64,000 nucleotides of DNA from Gammaproteobacteria bacterium (GTDB lineage Bacteria; Pseudomonadota; Gammaproteobacteria; Pseudomonadales; Halieaceae), in contig JANSYN010000006.1 of the NCBI GenBank assembly GCA_024742415.1, positions 186,001 to 250,000 on the forward strand, given 5' to 3'. Position 1 is the stretch's first letter, and each line of letters begins with the position of its first letter. The notes beneath the pieces are model-generated. The model had not been told where the DNA came from. It did no database searches and was given only the letters and a program-made list of their open reading frames with translations. This document shows, piece by piece, positions 42,067 to 51,414 of the stretch. The translations under genes were made by a program, and so were the position numbers.

Positions 42067-43938
42067 TCAGGCCGCGCGCAACAGGCGGCCCAAACGCTCC
42101 TTGCCCAGTGCCGGCGTGAAGTCGCCCGCCTCCCACACCGGCTCACCGTTGATCAGCACGCAGCTGACCACGCCGTCCGAGCGGTTGAGCATCTGGTGGT
42201 GCTCAAACAGTTCGCGGTGCACGAACTGACGGTTGTCGTTGCTGTCCCAGGCGGCGAGAGCCTCGGGATCAATCAGCACCATGTCTGCCTGCGCACCAAT
42301 GTCGAGCCTGCCAACGTCCAGGCCAAAAAACTCGGCGGGCTCGCGCGTGAGGCGGCTGACCATTTTGCCCACGGTCTCCAGGCCTTTTCGCTGGGCATGT
42401 TTCAGGGACATCAGGTTAGCGTCAAAAAACGCCATGTTGGTGATGTGCGCGCCGGAATCATTAAAGCCGGGCATCGCATCCTTGTGCAGCAGTAGCTCAA
42501 GCGTGGTGTCGGCATTGAGATTGCCCACGTCGACCCAGAAGCGAAAGCCCTTGTCGTAGCGGCGCATCAGGTGCAGCATCAGGTCGGCGTCATCGCGCAG
42601 GGGTTTTGGAAAGCTCTCCAGCGCCTCGCGCTCCGCATCAGAGCGCGCAGCATTGCTGGCACCGGCCTGAAAGCGCAGCACGCGTTCAAACAGCGCCTGT
42701 AGTGTTTCACCTTCCCAGTCGGCCACCGGTGCACCGTCGAATACCATCAGCTTGAGTTCACGCACCACGAGGTTGTCGGGAAAGCCCAGCTTTGTCCGCA
42801 GGTGCGCAAGATTGCGACCGGTACGGCCATGCATCCAGTCTTTGCGGAAGCGCTCGACGAAGGCCGGGTCGTTGAGCAATGCCATGCGGCCCTCAACATC
42901 ATCGTACTCCTTGGCGATGAGCTCGGCGGTGGAGTCGAGTTCCTCATACAGAGGCGACACAATGCCGTCCGACCAGATGCGGAAATTGGTGCCCAGCGCC
43001 TGGAAGTGGATATTGCCCTTGAAGAGTTTGGTGTTGAGCAACGTGGCCAGGCCAAGGAAGCTCTTGTGCGCGCCGGGCATCAGCACAAACTCCAGTACCG
43101 ACAGCGCGCTGGTTTTCAGTGTTTTGCCAAACAGGCGGCCGCTGGTCAGCATAAAATAGAGCATCGCCTTGATGCGCTTTTCAATGATCGGCGTGGTCTG
43201 CCACACGCGATCGCGGTTGCGCACAATGCGCAGCAAGCGCTTGAGTTCACCAAAGCTCGCAAACTGCGTTGGAATGCGCTTTTCCGTGTTGGGCGCATTG
43301 GACAAATAGTGGAAGGGCAGACCGTCGGTGCTCATGCCGAGGTAGCCCTGGTCCATCGCCTCTGACAGCAGTTGCTCCATGCGCTGCAGCTCTGCCTCGG
43401 TCGGCTCGCGCGTGACGCTGTTTTCCAGGCCCATGGCTTCAACGCGCAACATGGAGTGCGGCAGGAATGCCGCCACGTTTGGGCCCAGGGGCACGTTGTC
43501 GAAGTGATCCAGGTATTCGGTTGGGTTGCTCCAGGTCACCGCTTCAACGCACTTGTTCAATACCGGCTTGGGAATATTCTCGACGCGGGTAAAACAATCC
43601 ACGATGGGGTTTTGCCCGTTCTCCTGCTGCTTGCCAAAGCTGGTCCCCAGGCTGCAGTTACCCACCAGCACCGTGGTGGTGCCGTGGCGCACAACTTCAG
43701 GCAGTCCCGGCTCCAGATCGACTTCCAGATCGAGGTGGGTGTGAATGTCCAGCAAGCCCGGCATCAGCCATTGCCCGGTCGCATCGATGACCCGGTCTGC
43801 CGGCGTGCGCGGCAGGTTTTGCCCGCGCGCCACAACCTTGCCGGCCTTTACCGCAACGTCCTGTTCCTGGGGCGCACCGCCACTGCCGTCAAATACCAGT
43901 GCGTTTTGAATCAGTATATCCCACGTTTTTCTCGACAT
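42067..43938 (-). CDS. Amidohydrolase (N-acyl-D-amino-acid deacylase family)
   Basis: A 623-residue metal-dependent amidohydrolase. It begins DILIQNALVFDGSGG; the metal-binding MPGLLDIHTHLDLEVDLEPG gives the H-x-H motif, later conserved parts are TTVLVGNCSLG, YLGMSTDGLPFHYL, NDSGAHITNMAFF and the C-terminal GAQADMVLIDPEALAAWD. This arrangement is that of D-aminoacylase-like proteins, though many members are of unknown substrate. The protein is longer than D-aminoacylase by more than 100 residues. It is a monocistronic gene convergent with the carboxylase operon. Confidence 0.85.
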   Translation of the reverse strand: MSRKTWDILIQNALVFDGSGGAPQEQDVAVKAGKVVARGQNLPRTPADRVIDATGQWLMPGLLDIHTHLDLEVDLEPGLPEVVRHGTTTVLVGNCSLGTSFGKQQENGQNPIVDCFTRVENIPKPVLNKCVEAVTWSNPTEYLDHFDNVPLGPNVAAFLPHSMLRVEAMGLENSVTREPTEAELQRMEQLLSEAMDQGYLGMSTDGLPFHYLSNAPNTEKRIPTQFASFGELKRLLRIVRNRDRVWQTTPIIEKRIKAMLYFMLTSGRLFGKTLKTSALSVLEFVLMPGAHKSFLGLATLLNTKLFKGNIHFQALGTNFRIWSDGIVSPLYEELDSTAELIAKEYDDVEGRMALLNDPAFVERFRKDWMHGRTGRNLAHLRTKLGFPDNLVVRELKLMVFDGAPVADWEGETLQALFERVLRFQAGASNAARSDAEREALESFPKPLRDDADLMLHLMRRYDKGFRFWVDVGNLNADTTLELLLHKDAMPGFNDSGAHITNMAFFDANLMSLKHAQRKGLETVGKMVSRLTREPAEFFGLDVGRLDIGAQADMVLIDPEALAAWDSNDNRQFVHRELFEHHQMLNRSDGVVSCVLINGEPVWEAGDFTPALGKERLGRLLRAA

Positions 43939-44094
43939 GTTCTGTACCTCGTTTGCTGACGCCTTCTACTTGCGCAAGACCCTACATTCTACGGTGTCAA
44001 TCACGCGTGCAGGCCGGCGCCCATGGTATCGAAAGCCGGCGGTATGTTCTATGCTCTGTCGCACTGCGTAGCATGCGCGAACAGGAACAGATCA

Positions 44095-45567
44095 TTGCCA
44101 GCCCCCACTTTTGACAACAGCTACGCCCGCCTGTCGGACAAATTCTATACACGCCAGCCTCCCACGCCGGTGGACCGCCCCGGCAGCATTCGCATCAACC
44201 GCGAACTAGCCGGCTATCTGGGCGTGGACGCGCAGTGGCTGGCCAGCGATGAGGGCACCGCCACGGTGGCCGGCAACCACGTTCCGGCGGGGGCAGAACC
44301 GCTTGCAGCAGTGTACGCCGGCCACCAGTTCGGCAGCTACAATCCGCAGCTCGGTGACGGGCGCGCTGTGCTGCTCGGAGAAGTGCTGGCCGGCGATGGA
44401 CGCCGTTTCGATATTCAGCTAAAGGGCTCCGGCCCTACGCCCTACTCACGCGGGGGCGACGGACGCTCGGCCCTGGGGCCGGTGGTACGCGAGTACATCG
44501 TCAGTGAGGCCATGGCCGCACTCCAGGTACCCACCACGCGCGCACTGGCGGCCGTTACCACCGGTGAACGCGTCGCGCGCGAGACACTGCTGCCCGGCGG
44601 CGTGCTGGCACGCGTTGCCAGCAGCCATATTCGTGTTGGCACCGTGGAATACTTTGCCGCCAGGGGTGAGACAGACGCGCTGCATGAACTGGCCAACCAT
44701 GTGATTGTACGCCACTTTCCCGAGTGCGCAGACTCCGACAACCCGACCCTGCACATGCTGCAGGCGATCATTGGCCGCCAGGCCGAGCTCATTGCCCGCT
44801 GGCAACTGCTGGGCTTCATCCACGGCGTGATGAATACCGACAACATGCTGCTGTGCGGCGAGACCGTCGACTACGGCCCCTGCGCTTTCATGGATGCCTT
44901 CAACCCCGCGCAGGTGTACAGCTCAATCGACCACGCCGGGCGCTACGCCTACCGCAACCAGCCCGGTATGGGCCACTGGAACCTGTCGCGCCTGGCACAA
45001 TCGCTGCTGCCGCTGCTGGACGACAACCAGGAGCGCGCCATCGAGCAGGCGCAGGCGGCCATCAATGGCTTTCCCGCACTGTTTCTTGACGCCCACAGCC
45101 GCGGGCTCGCACAGAAACTCGGCCTTGCTGCACTGACCGACGATGACACCGCACTGGTAGAAGACCTGTTTGCCACCATGGCAAGCCAGCACCTGGATTT
45201 CACGCTGACCTTTGCACAACTGACGGACCTGGCCGAAGACGACACCAGCAACGACAGACTCAGTGACGACTACCCCGTACCACCAGCACTAGAGCCGTGG
45301 CTGGCGCGCTGGCGCGCGCGCCTGCAAACGGACTCACTGACTCCGGGGGATCGCGTGCGACGCATGCGCCAGGCCAACCCGGTGTTCATCGCACGCAATC
45401 ACCAGGTCGAAGCGGCAATCGTGGCGGCGTACCAGGGCGATTTTGCCCCCTTTCACGCACTGGTCGATCTGCTTGAGGCGCCATTGACCTACCGCGCCGA
45501 GCTGGCGTCTTACGCCGCGCCGCCGCAACCGGAAGAAATCGTTCAGCAAACCTTTTGTGGCACTTAA
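44095..45567 (+). CDS. selO: Protein adenylyltransferase SelO
   Basis: SelO is a pseudokinase-fold enzyme that transfers AMP to Ser, Thr or Tyr of proteins, including enzymes of redox metabolism. This copy has 490 residues. Visible motifs are GHQFGSYNPQLGDGRAVLLG, QLKGSGPTPYSRGGDGR, VREYIVSEAMAAL, GFIHGVMNTDNM and the metal-binding DYGPCAFMD. The C-terminus ends TFCGT; a cysteine at this place is the family counterpart of the C-terminal redox Cys/Sec. I choose TTG at 44095, which has AGGAACAG upstream and starts just before the family's FDNSYARL, over the more upstream ATG at 44023. Confidence 0.92.
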   Translation: MPAPTFDNSYARLSDKFYTRQPPTPVDRPGSIRINRELAGYLGVDAQWLASDEGTATVAGNHVPAGAEPLAAVYAGHQFGSYNPQLGDGRAVLLGEVLAGDGRRFDIQLKGSGPTPYSRGGDGRSALGPVVREYIVSEAMAALQVPTTRALAAVTTGERVARETLLPGGVLARVASSHIRVGTVEYFAARGETDALHELANHVIVRHFPECADSDNPTLHMLQAIIGRQAELIARWQLLGFIHGVMNTDNMLLCGETVDYGPCAFMDAFNPAQVYSSIDHAGRYAYRNQPGMGHWNLSRLAQSLLPLLDDNQERAIEQAQAAINGFPALFLDAHSRGLAQKLGLAALTDDDTALVEDLFATMASQHLDFTLTFAQLTDLAEDDTSNDRLSDDYPVPPALEPWLARWRARLQTDSLTPGDRVRRMRQANPVFIARNHQVEAAIVAAYQGDFAPFHALVDLLEAPLTYRAELASYAAPPQPEEIVQQTFCGT

Positions 45568-45643
45568 CGCCGCAGCGTGCAAAGCGCCGGCGACGAAGGG
45601 CGGGTGCCTGTGCGGGCACAGCATGGGCCCGGGCAACCGGCGT

Positions 45644-47107
45644 TCAATCGTTCCACACAAAGCGATAGGTGGCAGACCTGAGCTTGTAGGCAAGCACATG
45701 CGCCCCGGGCGCAGCTTCACCCGGCGTAACTTCACCCGACGTAACTTCACCCGGCATAACTTCACCGGGCGCGGGTGGCACATCATGCGCCAGCGTCACC
45801 TGGACACCCTGCGCACGCACTGACGCATCCAGGGCGATCACCAACTCGGCGCTCCGCAGGTCCAGCGTGTCGGACACACCGCCGTAACTGACGTGGGTCT
45901 GGCTGTACCCCTGGCCGTAAACCCCTTCCAGCGAGAGCACCAGGGCATCAGGCCCCGCAGCCGCGTGCGTCAGGGGAGGGATAAACCGGATCGCGGTGTT
46001 TGCGCCGATCGACCACACGCCGGTGTCCTCTGCGCCGCGCCAGCCCGAGCTGGGCTCGTCCGTGATCAGTTCAAGGTTGCGACCGGTCAGCAAACCACCC
46101 GACCAGTGTGCCACCGCAGGCTGCTCCAGCGCTGCATGCAGCGCCCGGGTGAACGCCGTATCAAGATTGGCACCCGCACCCTGGCGGGGTGCGGGCAGGT
46201 CAAAATCGTCGCTCTGTGCGGGCATGTTGCCTGGGCTGAATTCGGCGAAGAACGCGCGATTGCTGTCTCTGAAGTGGTCGGCGATCGCCTGCCGCGCAGG
46301 CCCCTCAAGAAACGCCGAACCGCTGGAGCCGCTCGCTGCAGTGGCCGCCATGAGTGCGCGCGACAACCTGGCCAGCCGCACATAGCTCACCCCCGACACC
46401 TTGGCAATGGCCAGCACCAGCGCAGCGCGGCTGTCCAGGCTCTCGTTGATTACGCCGGTCTCATGGGCAAACTCCGCGTCCTGTTCCAGGCCGAGCCAGT
46501 TGAGAAAATCCAGCACGCTGTCGCCACCTGCCAGAAGCTGGCGACTGAAAACGCGCACGCCAATCTGCAGCCCACCGTGAAAGTTCGCTCTCCAACGCTG
46601 GAATACCGCATGAAAATCCAGGTACGGCGGCAAGCTGGCCGGAAGCTCGCCCGGCCCGAGGTGTTCCAGCAGCGGGCCAATGGCAAAGCGTTTCGCGCGC
46701 TGCAAGGTCAGTGATTCATACAGTGATACCTGGTCGCGAACGTACGCTAACAGCTGCACCGCGTGCCCCTCGAGCGCATGGCTCAGTTCGCGGATATCTT
46801 GCTCGCCGAGCAGGGCAAAGCCCTCCCAGGACAACAGCGCAGCGCGATAACCCGCCGCTTCACACGCGGCCAACTCCTCGCGCAGCGACTGCCGGGTTGC
46901 GGCAAAGTGGCGGCGCTGGGTGTCATCGAGCGGCGCATTGCGGGATTGTTCTGCGGCCAACAGGAAGCAGTGGCCAAGCCCTGCGGAATAGCCGGCCTGT
47001 ACAACATAGAGGCCGCGCTTTGCCAGCCAGCCCTGGTTGGCAAAGATATGGGACTGTATGGCCGTGGACCCGGTTTTGGGATAACCGATATGCAAAAATA
47101 CGTTCAT
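45644..47107 (-). CDS. P-loop sulfotransferase-like protein with pentapeptide tract
   Basis: A 487-residue protein whose N-terminus, VFLHIGYPKTGSTAIQ, is the phosphate loop of sulfotransferase-fold proteins. The first 290 residues look like this domain (LLSWEGFALLG, LLAYVRDQVSLYESL). The C-terminal part has no recognisable domain; near its end, five copies of a [P/S/M]-G-E-[V/A]-x pentapeptide are encoded by a DNA tandem repeat. The start at 47107 (MNVFLHIGYPKTG) is preferred; ATG at 47113 is two codons upstream and the open frame extends to 47188. It is a single gene; target and product are unknown. PAPS binding is inferred from the loop only. Confidence 0.7.
   Translation of the reverse strand: MNVFLHIGYPKTGSTAIQSHIFANQGWLAKRGLYVVQAGYSAGLGHCFLLAAEQSRNAPLDDTQRRHFAATRQSLREELAACEAAGYRAALLSWEGFALLGEQDIRELSHALEGHAVQLLAYVRDQVSLYESLTLQRAKRFAIGPLLEHLGPGELPASLPPYLDFHAVFQRWRANFHGGLQIGVRVFSRQLLAGGDSVLDFLNWLGLEQDAEFAHETGVINESLDSRAALVLAIAKVSGVSYVRLARLSRALMAATAASGSSGSAFLEGPARQAIADHFRDSNRAFFAEFSPGNMPAQSDDFDLPAPRQGAGANLDTAFTRALHAALEQPAVAHWSGGLLTGRNLELITDEPSSGWRGAEDTGVWSIGANTAIRFIPPLTHAAAGPDALVLSLEGVYGQGYSQTHVSYGGVSDTLDLRSAELVIALDASVRAQGVQVTLAHDVPPAPGEVMPGEVTSGEVTPGEAAPGAHVLAYKLRSATYRFVWND
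45715..45774. repeat. 15-bp tandem repeat inside the sulfotransferase-like gene
   Basis: Four units of CTTCACCCGGCGTAA, with one to a few base changes and a degenerate last unit, are arranged head to tail. In the gene on the minus strand they encode the repeated pentapeptide PGEVT. The multiple-of-three unit keeps the frame when copies are gained or lost, so the length may vary between strains. Confidence 0.88.
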
Positions 47108-47467
47108 GTGCATCCAGTAGTGGTACGCGGTGCCAACCCGGCGACCCTGCGGTTGCGAACGGCACAAGGCTGTTGAGCGCATACTCACTGAAAAAACGCC
47201 GAAAGTCTAACGACAGCGGCAGCCCCGAGGGCGACGGCACGCAGCCCGCACAGCCTGCATTGCGCCGCGCGGGAAGAACACACCACCTCACAACCTGGCG
47301 GCAATCTGCAATACCAACGCAGCCGATTGTGCAGGTAAGCAATTTGTAACGAAGGCGCCCTTGCGGGCTGTCATATCCGGTGACAAGCGCTACACTGGAA
47401 GTAATCCGACAACGGCGGATCAACCCCATGACCACAACTCAACACTACACAACACAGGAGATCAGTA

Positions 47468-47806
47468 ATGGCGGGATGCTATGAACTGAAAAAAGCCAAG
47501 AACGGTGAGTTCTTTTTCAATCTGCTGGCGGCCAACGGCCAGAACATCCTCAAGAGCGAGATGTACAGCTCACGAGCAGCGGCCGAGAACGGTATTGCCT
47601 CGGTGCAATCCAACTGCACTGAAGATGGCCAGTATGAGTGCAAGGAATCTTCCAATGGCAAAGCGTACTTCGTCCTCAAGGCGAAAAACCACCAGGTGAT
47701 CGGGCAAAGCCAGATGTACGAATCAGACTCTGGCTGCCAGAACGGCATCGAGTCGTGCAAAACCAACGGCACGAGCACTACCATCAAGGACCTCACCGCC
47801 GACTAG
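47468..47806 (+). CDS. YegP/DUF1508 family protein with two repeats
   Basis: A small 112-residue soluble protein made of two DUF1508 repeats: residues 5-50 (YELKKAKNGEFFFNLLAANG, then ILKSEMYSSRAAAENGI) and 55-105 (YECKESSNGKAYFVLKAKN, then IGQSQMYESDSGCQNGI). The family is widespread and has no settled function. The ATG has a strong CAGGAG site, and a TACACT sequence near 47390 could be its -10. A GC-rich inverted repeat follows the stop. It is transcribed alone. Confidence 0.92.
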   Translation: MAGCYELKKAKNGEFFFNLLAANGQNILKSEMYSSRAAAENGIASVQSNCTEDGQYECKESSNGKAYFVLKAKNHQVIGQSQMYESDSGCQNGIESCKTNGTSTTIKDLTAD

Positions 47807-47813
47807 CACACCC

Positions 47814-47845
47814 GGGCGCGGCCTGCCTCGCAGCGGGCCGCGCCC
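47814..47845 (+). terminator. GC-rich hairpin after the DUF1508 gene
   Basis: A perfect 10-bp inverted repeat, GGGCGCGGCC and GGCCGCGCCC, separated by 12 bases, begins 7 bases after the stop codon. There is no immediate T-run, only CTCTTT further on, so it is an atypical intrinsic terminator or an mRNA-stabilising stem. Confidence 0.5.
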
Positions 47846-48050
47846 CTGGCGCCCCTGGCCTCTTTACCGTCCGCTCTTTTACGGTTAACTCACCCCCCAC
47901 CGCCCGTTTGCCGCCGACCAATGGTTACGGCACGGCAACTTCTGGGGCGCCGCGCGGCCCCGCTGGGCGACGCCGATCTCGTCGCGACGACTGCAAACCA
48001 GTATACTTGCGCACTCCATGCACTGACTGCAGATTTGCGAGCCCCGCACC

Positions 48051-49670
48051 TTGAGTATCAACTTCTTTGGTAAAACCCTTTCCGGCCCCCTGACGGTGCC
48101 TTCCGGTATCGTGACGACGGCCACACCGATCATCCAGTATTTTTTCGACCACATTCCCCAGGTGGGCGTGCTCACCACCAAAAGCATTGGCATGGCGCCT
48201 CGCGAGGGTAACCGCGAGCCGGTGCTCAGCCAGTATGCCCCCGGTTGTTTCGTCAACGCGGTGGGGCTGACCAACCCGGGCGCGGAGCGCTCCCTGGAAC
48301 TGCTCGGCCAGCTGAACATACCCAGCGACCGCTTCCTGCTGACGTCAGTCTTTGGCGGCAGTGTAGCCGAGTTTGTCGAGGTCGCCAGGCTACTGGCGCC
48401 GGTCTCGGACGGTATTGAGTTGAACCTGTCCTGCCCGCATGCCAAAGGCTACGGTATGGCCATGGGCCAGGACCCGGACCTCGTGCACGAGATCACTGCC
48501 GCGGTAAAAGCGGTGGTGGATATCCCCGTGATCCCCAAGCTGACTCCCAACACGCCGGACATCGCCACGATCGCCAAAGCCGCCATTGCCGGCGGTGCCG
48601 ACGGCCTATGTGCCATCAATACCGTAGGGCCGGGTTACACCTCGGCCCACGGCCACGCGGTATTGAGCAACGGGGAAGGCGGGATTTCAGGTAAAGGCGT
48701 GCTACCCACCGGCCTGAAGTGCGTGCGCGATATCGCCGCTGTCACCGACTGCCCCATCATCGGCTGTGGCGGCGTAAGCAGCGCAGACGATGTGCGCGCC
48801 TACATGAACGCCGGCGCAACCGTTGTGGGCGTGGGCTCTTCACTGGTTGGATTGACGACCGACGAGACCGCGGCCTACTTCAAAACACTGCACCAGGACC
48901 TTCAGGGCAACACCAACCGTGCGGAATCACACATCCGCTATGACATCGACATGCAATTCCGCCCGGTCACGCTGGTCAAGAACGAGAAGGTCTGCGCAGA
49001 CATCACGCTGCTGACCTTTGACCGCAAGGTCAACATACAGCCCGGCGAGTTTATTTTTCTCTGGGTACCGGGGCTCGGTGAGAAGCCCTTCTCTGCCCTC
49101 ACGGACGACCCGTTCACCCTGGTGGCCATCGACGTCGGCGAGTTCACCCATGCCCTGCTTGACCTGCCGGTGGGCACCGAGGCCTACGTGCGCGGTCCGC
49201 ATGGCATTCCGGTGGCACCCGGCGAGGATCAAAAAATCATCGCCGTGGCCGGTGGTACCGGTTTGGCAGCGGTCTACCAGGTGGCCCGCGATTTCGGCAA
49301 CGCAGACATCTTCGTTGGCGCGCGCAGCGCCGATCGCCTTTACTACCATGATGAATGCCACGCCGTGGCCACCGTGCACGTGGCCACCGACGACGGCAGC
49401 GAAGGCTTCAACGGGCGCGTGACCGAATTGCTGCGCGAGCGACTGCAGGCAATGACGGCCGAGGAACGGCAGGCGCTGGTCTTTTATAACTGCGGCCCCG
49501 CGCCCATGGTACACGCGGCAGAGGCCGTGCAGCGCGAGTACTGCTCGCCGCAGCAGATCTTCAGCGCGATAGACTACCTCACCAAGTGCGGCGTGGGCTT
49601 GTGCGGCGCCTGCGCGGCGCCCGATGGCCGCCGACTCTGCGTTGACGGGCCGTTTTTGCAAGCACACTGA
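48051..49670 (+). CDS. Dihydroorotate dehydrogenase PyrD-PyrK fusion
   Basis: A 539-residue fusion of the two subunits of class 1B dihydroorotate dehydrogenase. Residues 1-300 form the FMN-binding PyrD barrel: KTLSGPLTVPSGIV, VNAVGLTNPG, ELNLSCPHAKGYG with the candidate catalytic cysteine, and PIIGCGGVSSADDV. Residues 305-539 form the PyrK-like reductase: QPGEFIFLWVPG (FAD), AVAGGTGLAAVYQ (NAD), FYNCGPAPM and the [2Fe-2S] cysteines in CGVGLCGACAA with a fourth in RLCVDGP. It would oxidise dihydroorotate to orotate with NAD+ as acceptor. Normally pyrD and pyrK are separate genes. The TTG at 48051 is the first start in frame. Most gammaproteobacteria rely on the quinone-linked class 2 enzyme, so this may be a second pathway or another dihydropyrimidine reaction. 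Confidence 0.87.
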   Translation: MSINFFGKTLSGPLTVPSGIVTTATPIIQYFFDHIPQVGVLTTKSIGMAPREGNREPVLSQYAPGCFVNAVGLTNPGAERSLELLGQLNIPSDRFLLTSVFGGSVAEFVEVARLLAPVSDGIELNLSCPHAKGYGMAMGQDPDLVHEITAAVKAVVDIPVIPKLTPNTPDIATIAKAAIAGGADGLCAINTVGPGYTSAHGHAVLSNGEGGISGKGVLPTGLKCVRDIAAVTDCPIIGCGGVSSADDVRAYMNAGATVVGVGSSLVGLTTDETAAYFKTLHQDLQGNTNRAESHIRYDIDMQFRPVTLVKNEKVCADITLLTFDRKVNIQPGEFIFLWVPGLGEKPFSALTDDPFTLVAIDVGEFTHALLDLPVGTEAYVRGPHGIPVAPGEDQKIIAVAGGTGLAAVYQVARDFGNADIFVGARSADRLYYHDECHAVATVHVATDDGSEGFNGRVTELLRERLQAMTAEERQALVFYNCGPAPMVHAAEAVQREYCSPQQIFSAIDYLTKCGVGLCGACAAPDGRRLCVDGPFLQAH

Positions 49671-49775
49671 CAACACACGGGTTACCGGGCAAAAGCCGGG
49701 GCAGCCAGCGATGTGCTGCACACCTGCACCGGACCGGGCATACGCCGAACTGGCAGATTCACGGGGGCTGATGCA

Positions 49776-50426
49776 ATGCTGACGATCGATTACTACACGG
49801 ACGTGCTGTGCGTCTGGGCCTGGATCGCAGAGCCGCGCGTGCAGGAACTGCAAAAACAGTTTGGCAGCGACATTCGCATCGTCGATCGCTACATCGACGT
49901 GTTTGGCAACACCGCGCACAAACTGCAACAGCAGTGGAGCCAGCGTGGCGGCCAACCAGCCTTCGCCGAGCACGTACAGGAAGCAGTTCAAGGCCATGAG
50001 AGCGCGCCGGTCAACCCTGACAACTGGGTAACCAACACCCCCACTACCTCTGCCAGTGCGCACCTGCACATCAAGGCTGTCGCGTTGACCATGGGGGTAG
50101 CGGCGGCCCGGAATTTCACGCGGGCGCTGCGCGAGGCCTTTTTTATCGATGGCCGCGATATCAGCCACGCACACACCCTTGCAGGGCTGATCGAATCATG
50201 TGACCTGGACAGCGCCGCTGTTAACGCAGCCCTGCACGACGGTAGCGCCATGGCCGCACTGATGAGCGATTACCAGGCCGCCCGTAGCCTGCACCTGCGC
50301 GGCAGCCCGTCCTACGTGATGAACAATGAACGGCAGATTCTTTACGGTAACGTGGGCTACCGCGTGCTCAGTGCGAACGTTGAAGAACTGCTGCGCGAGG
50401 TGCCCCACGAAGCGAGCTGGTGCTAG
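49776..50426 (+). CDS. DsbA-fold (FrnE/HCCA-isomerase-like) protein
   Basis: A 216-residue thioredoxin-fold protein with the DsbA helical insertion. It starts MLTIDYYTDVLCVWAW; the usual C-x-x-C active site is C-V-W-A, so the second cysteine is absent. The cis-proline region is RGSPSYVMNNERQILYGN. The lack of a signal peptide and the single cysteine make classical disulfide formation unlikely; relatives include 2-hydroxychromene-2-carboxylate isomerase and glutathione-dependent proteins. The ATG at 49776 is preferred over an upstream in-frame ATG at 49713 because conserved sequence starts here. It follows the PyrDK fusion by about 100 bases. Confidence 0.8.
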   Translation: MLTIDYYTDVLCVWAWIAEPRVQELQKQFGSDIRIVDRYIDVFGNTAHKLQQQWSQRGGQPAFAEHVQEAVQGHESAPVNPDNWVTNTPTTSASAHLHIKAVALTMGVAAARNFTRALREAFFIDGRDISHAHTLAGLIESCDLDSAAVNAALHDGSAMAALMSDYQAARSLHLRGSPSYVMNNERQILYGNVGYRVLSANVEELLREVPHEASWC

Positions 50427-50475
50427 TCGCGCTTCGGCTCATTCTATTCATGGCTGGTATCCCGTCGCTGCACAC

Positions 50476-51366
50476 CTAGCGGCGGCGAAACGCCGTATTG
50501 CCTGGCAGCCCCATGCGGCGCGCTGCCTGCACTGCCGGATGGCCGGGCACGGCAAGGCGATCCAGCCACCTGCCCGCACGGCACAACAGGCGATGCTCAC
50601 GCGCGCTCAGGACCTCAGTGCCCGGCAAGCCCAGGCGCTGCTGCACAGGCGCAGGCAGCAAGCTGATTGCTGCGCGTATGCACGGGCCCTGCAACCAGCG
50701 CAAGGGCCAGGGCAGCGCCGGCGTGGACCACATGATATCGAGAAACTCGGTGACAATTGCATGGTCGCGCAGCAGTGGCAACATGGCCGCAAACAGCGCC
50801 TGTTGTTCTGCCTCACTGACGGGCGCACCGGTTGCGCCATAGAGCTGCGCAGCAGGCTGCGACTCGCGGTAAAACTGGTCGCGCTCTGCCTGCGACAACG
50901 GCTGCACAAACTCATGGTAGGCGCGCAGAAAACCAAATGACGCGGTGGCCTGCACCCAGTTCATCAACTCGGGCTGCAGCGCCTGGTAGCCTTGCCCCTC
51001 GGGCGTAACGCCGCTGACCTGAGCGTGCATGCGGGTGATGCCGGCAATCATCGCTTCGGCAACGCTGCGCGGACCATACACCGTCACCATCGCTGCAAGT
51101 CCGGTACGCTGCATACGCGCCAACGGCTCGCTGCGAAAATTGCTGTGTTCCCAGACGCCGGTGCGCACCCGGGGCTCGGCCAACTCCAGCAGCACCGCGG
51201 TGATACCGCCAATAAACAGTGAGATGGGATTTTTAAACACGCGCCACGACACAGAATCCGCCGCTGCCAGGGCCGGTTCGCCTGCCGGCGCGGAAAAATC
51301 CACGACCGGCAAACCTGCCTTCTTGCCAAGGGTGCGCTGCACCAGCCCAGACACTGTGTTAGTCAT
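50476..51366 (-). CDS. MpaB/latex-clearing-type oxygenase family protein (DUF2236)
   Basis: A 296-residue helical protein of the MpaB/DUF2236 family, which includes heme-dependent rubber oxygenase Lcp and fungal MpaB. Family blocks are LFIGGITAVLLELAEPRV, VWEHSNFRSEPLARMQRT, and RMHAQVSGVTPEGQGYQA, where R-x-H could bind heme, followed by LMNWVQATASFGFL. There is no signal peptide, and the protein should be cytoplasmic or peripheral. It might cleave or oxidise a lipid or terpenoid, but most bacterial members have no known substrate. It is 48 bp upstream of the TonB receptor's 3' end side, in the same direction, as the downstream gene. Confidence 0.78.
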   Translation of the reverse strand: MTNTVSGLVQRTLGKKAGLPVVDFSAPAGEPALAAADSVSWRVFKNPISLFIGGITAVLLELAEPRVRTGVWEHSNFRSEPLARMQRTGLAAMVTVYGPRSVAEAMIAGITRMHAQVSGVTPEGQGYQALQPELMNWVQATASFGFLRAYHEFVQPLSQAERDQFYRESQPAAQLYGATGAPVSEAEQQALFAAMLPLLRDHAIVTEFLDIMWSTPALPWPLRWLQGPCIRAAISLLPAPVQQRLGLPGTEVLSAREHRLLCRAGRWLDRLAVPGHPAVQAARRMGLPGNTAFRRR

Positions 51367-51414
51367 GCCACACTGCCCGGTTCACACGCGCCAGTCATCT
51401 TGATGCCCTTTTCA

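Noticed and set aside
48927..50174. Long antisense open frame (415 codons) opposite the PyrDK fusion and DsbA-like genes
   Set aside because: It spans two well-supported genes and their gap, has Cys/His/Arg-rich composition and no recognisable motif. It is a shadow frame of GC-rich coding DNA.
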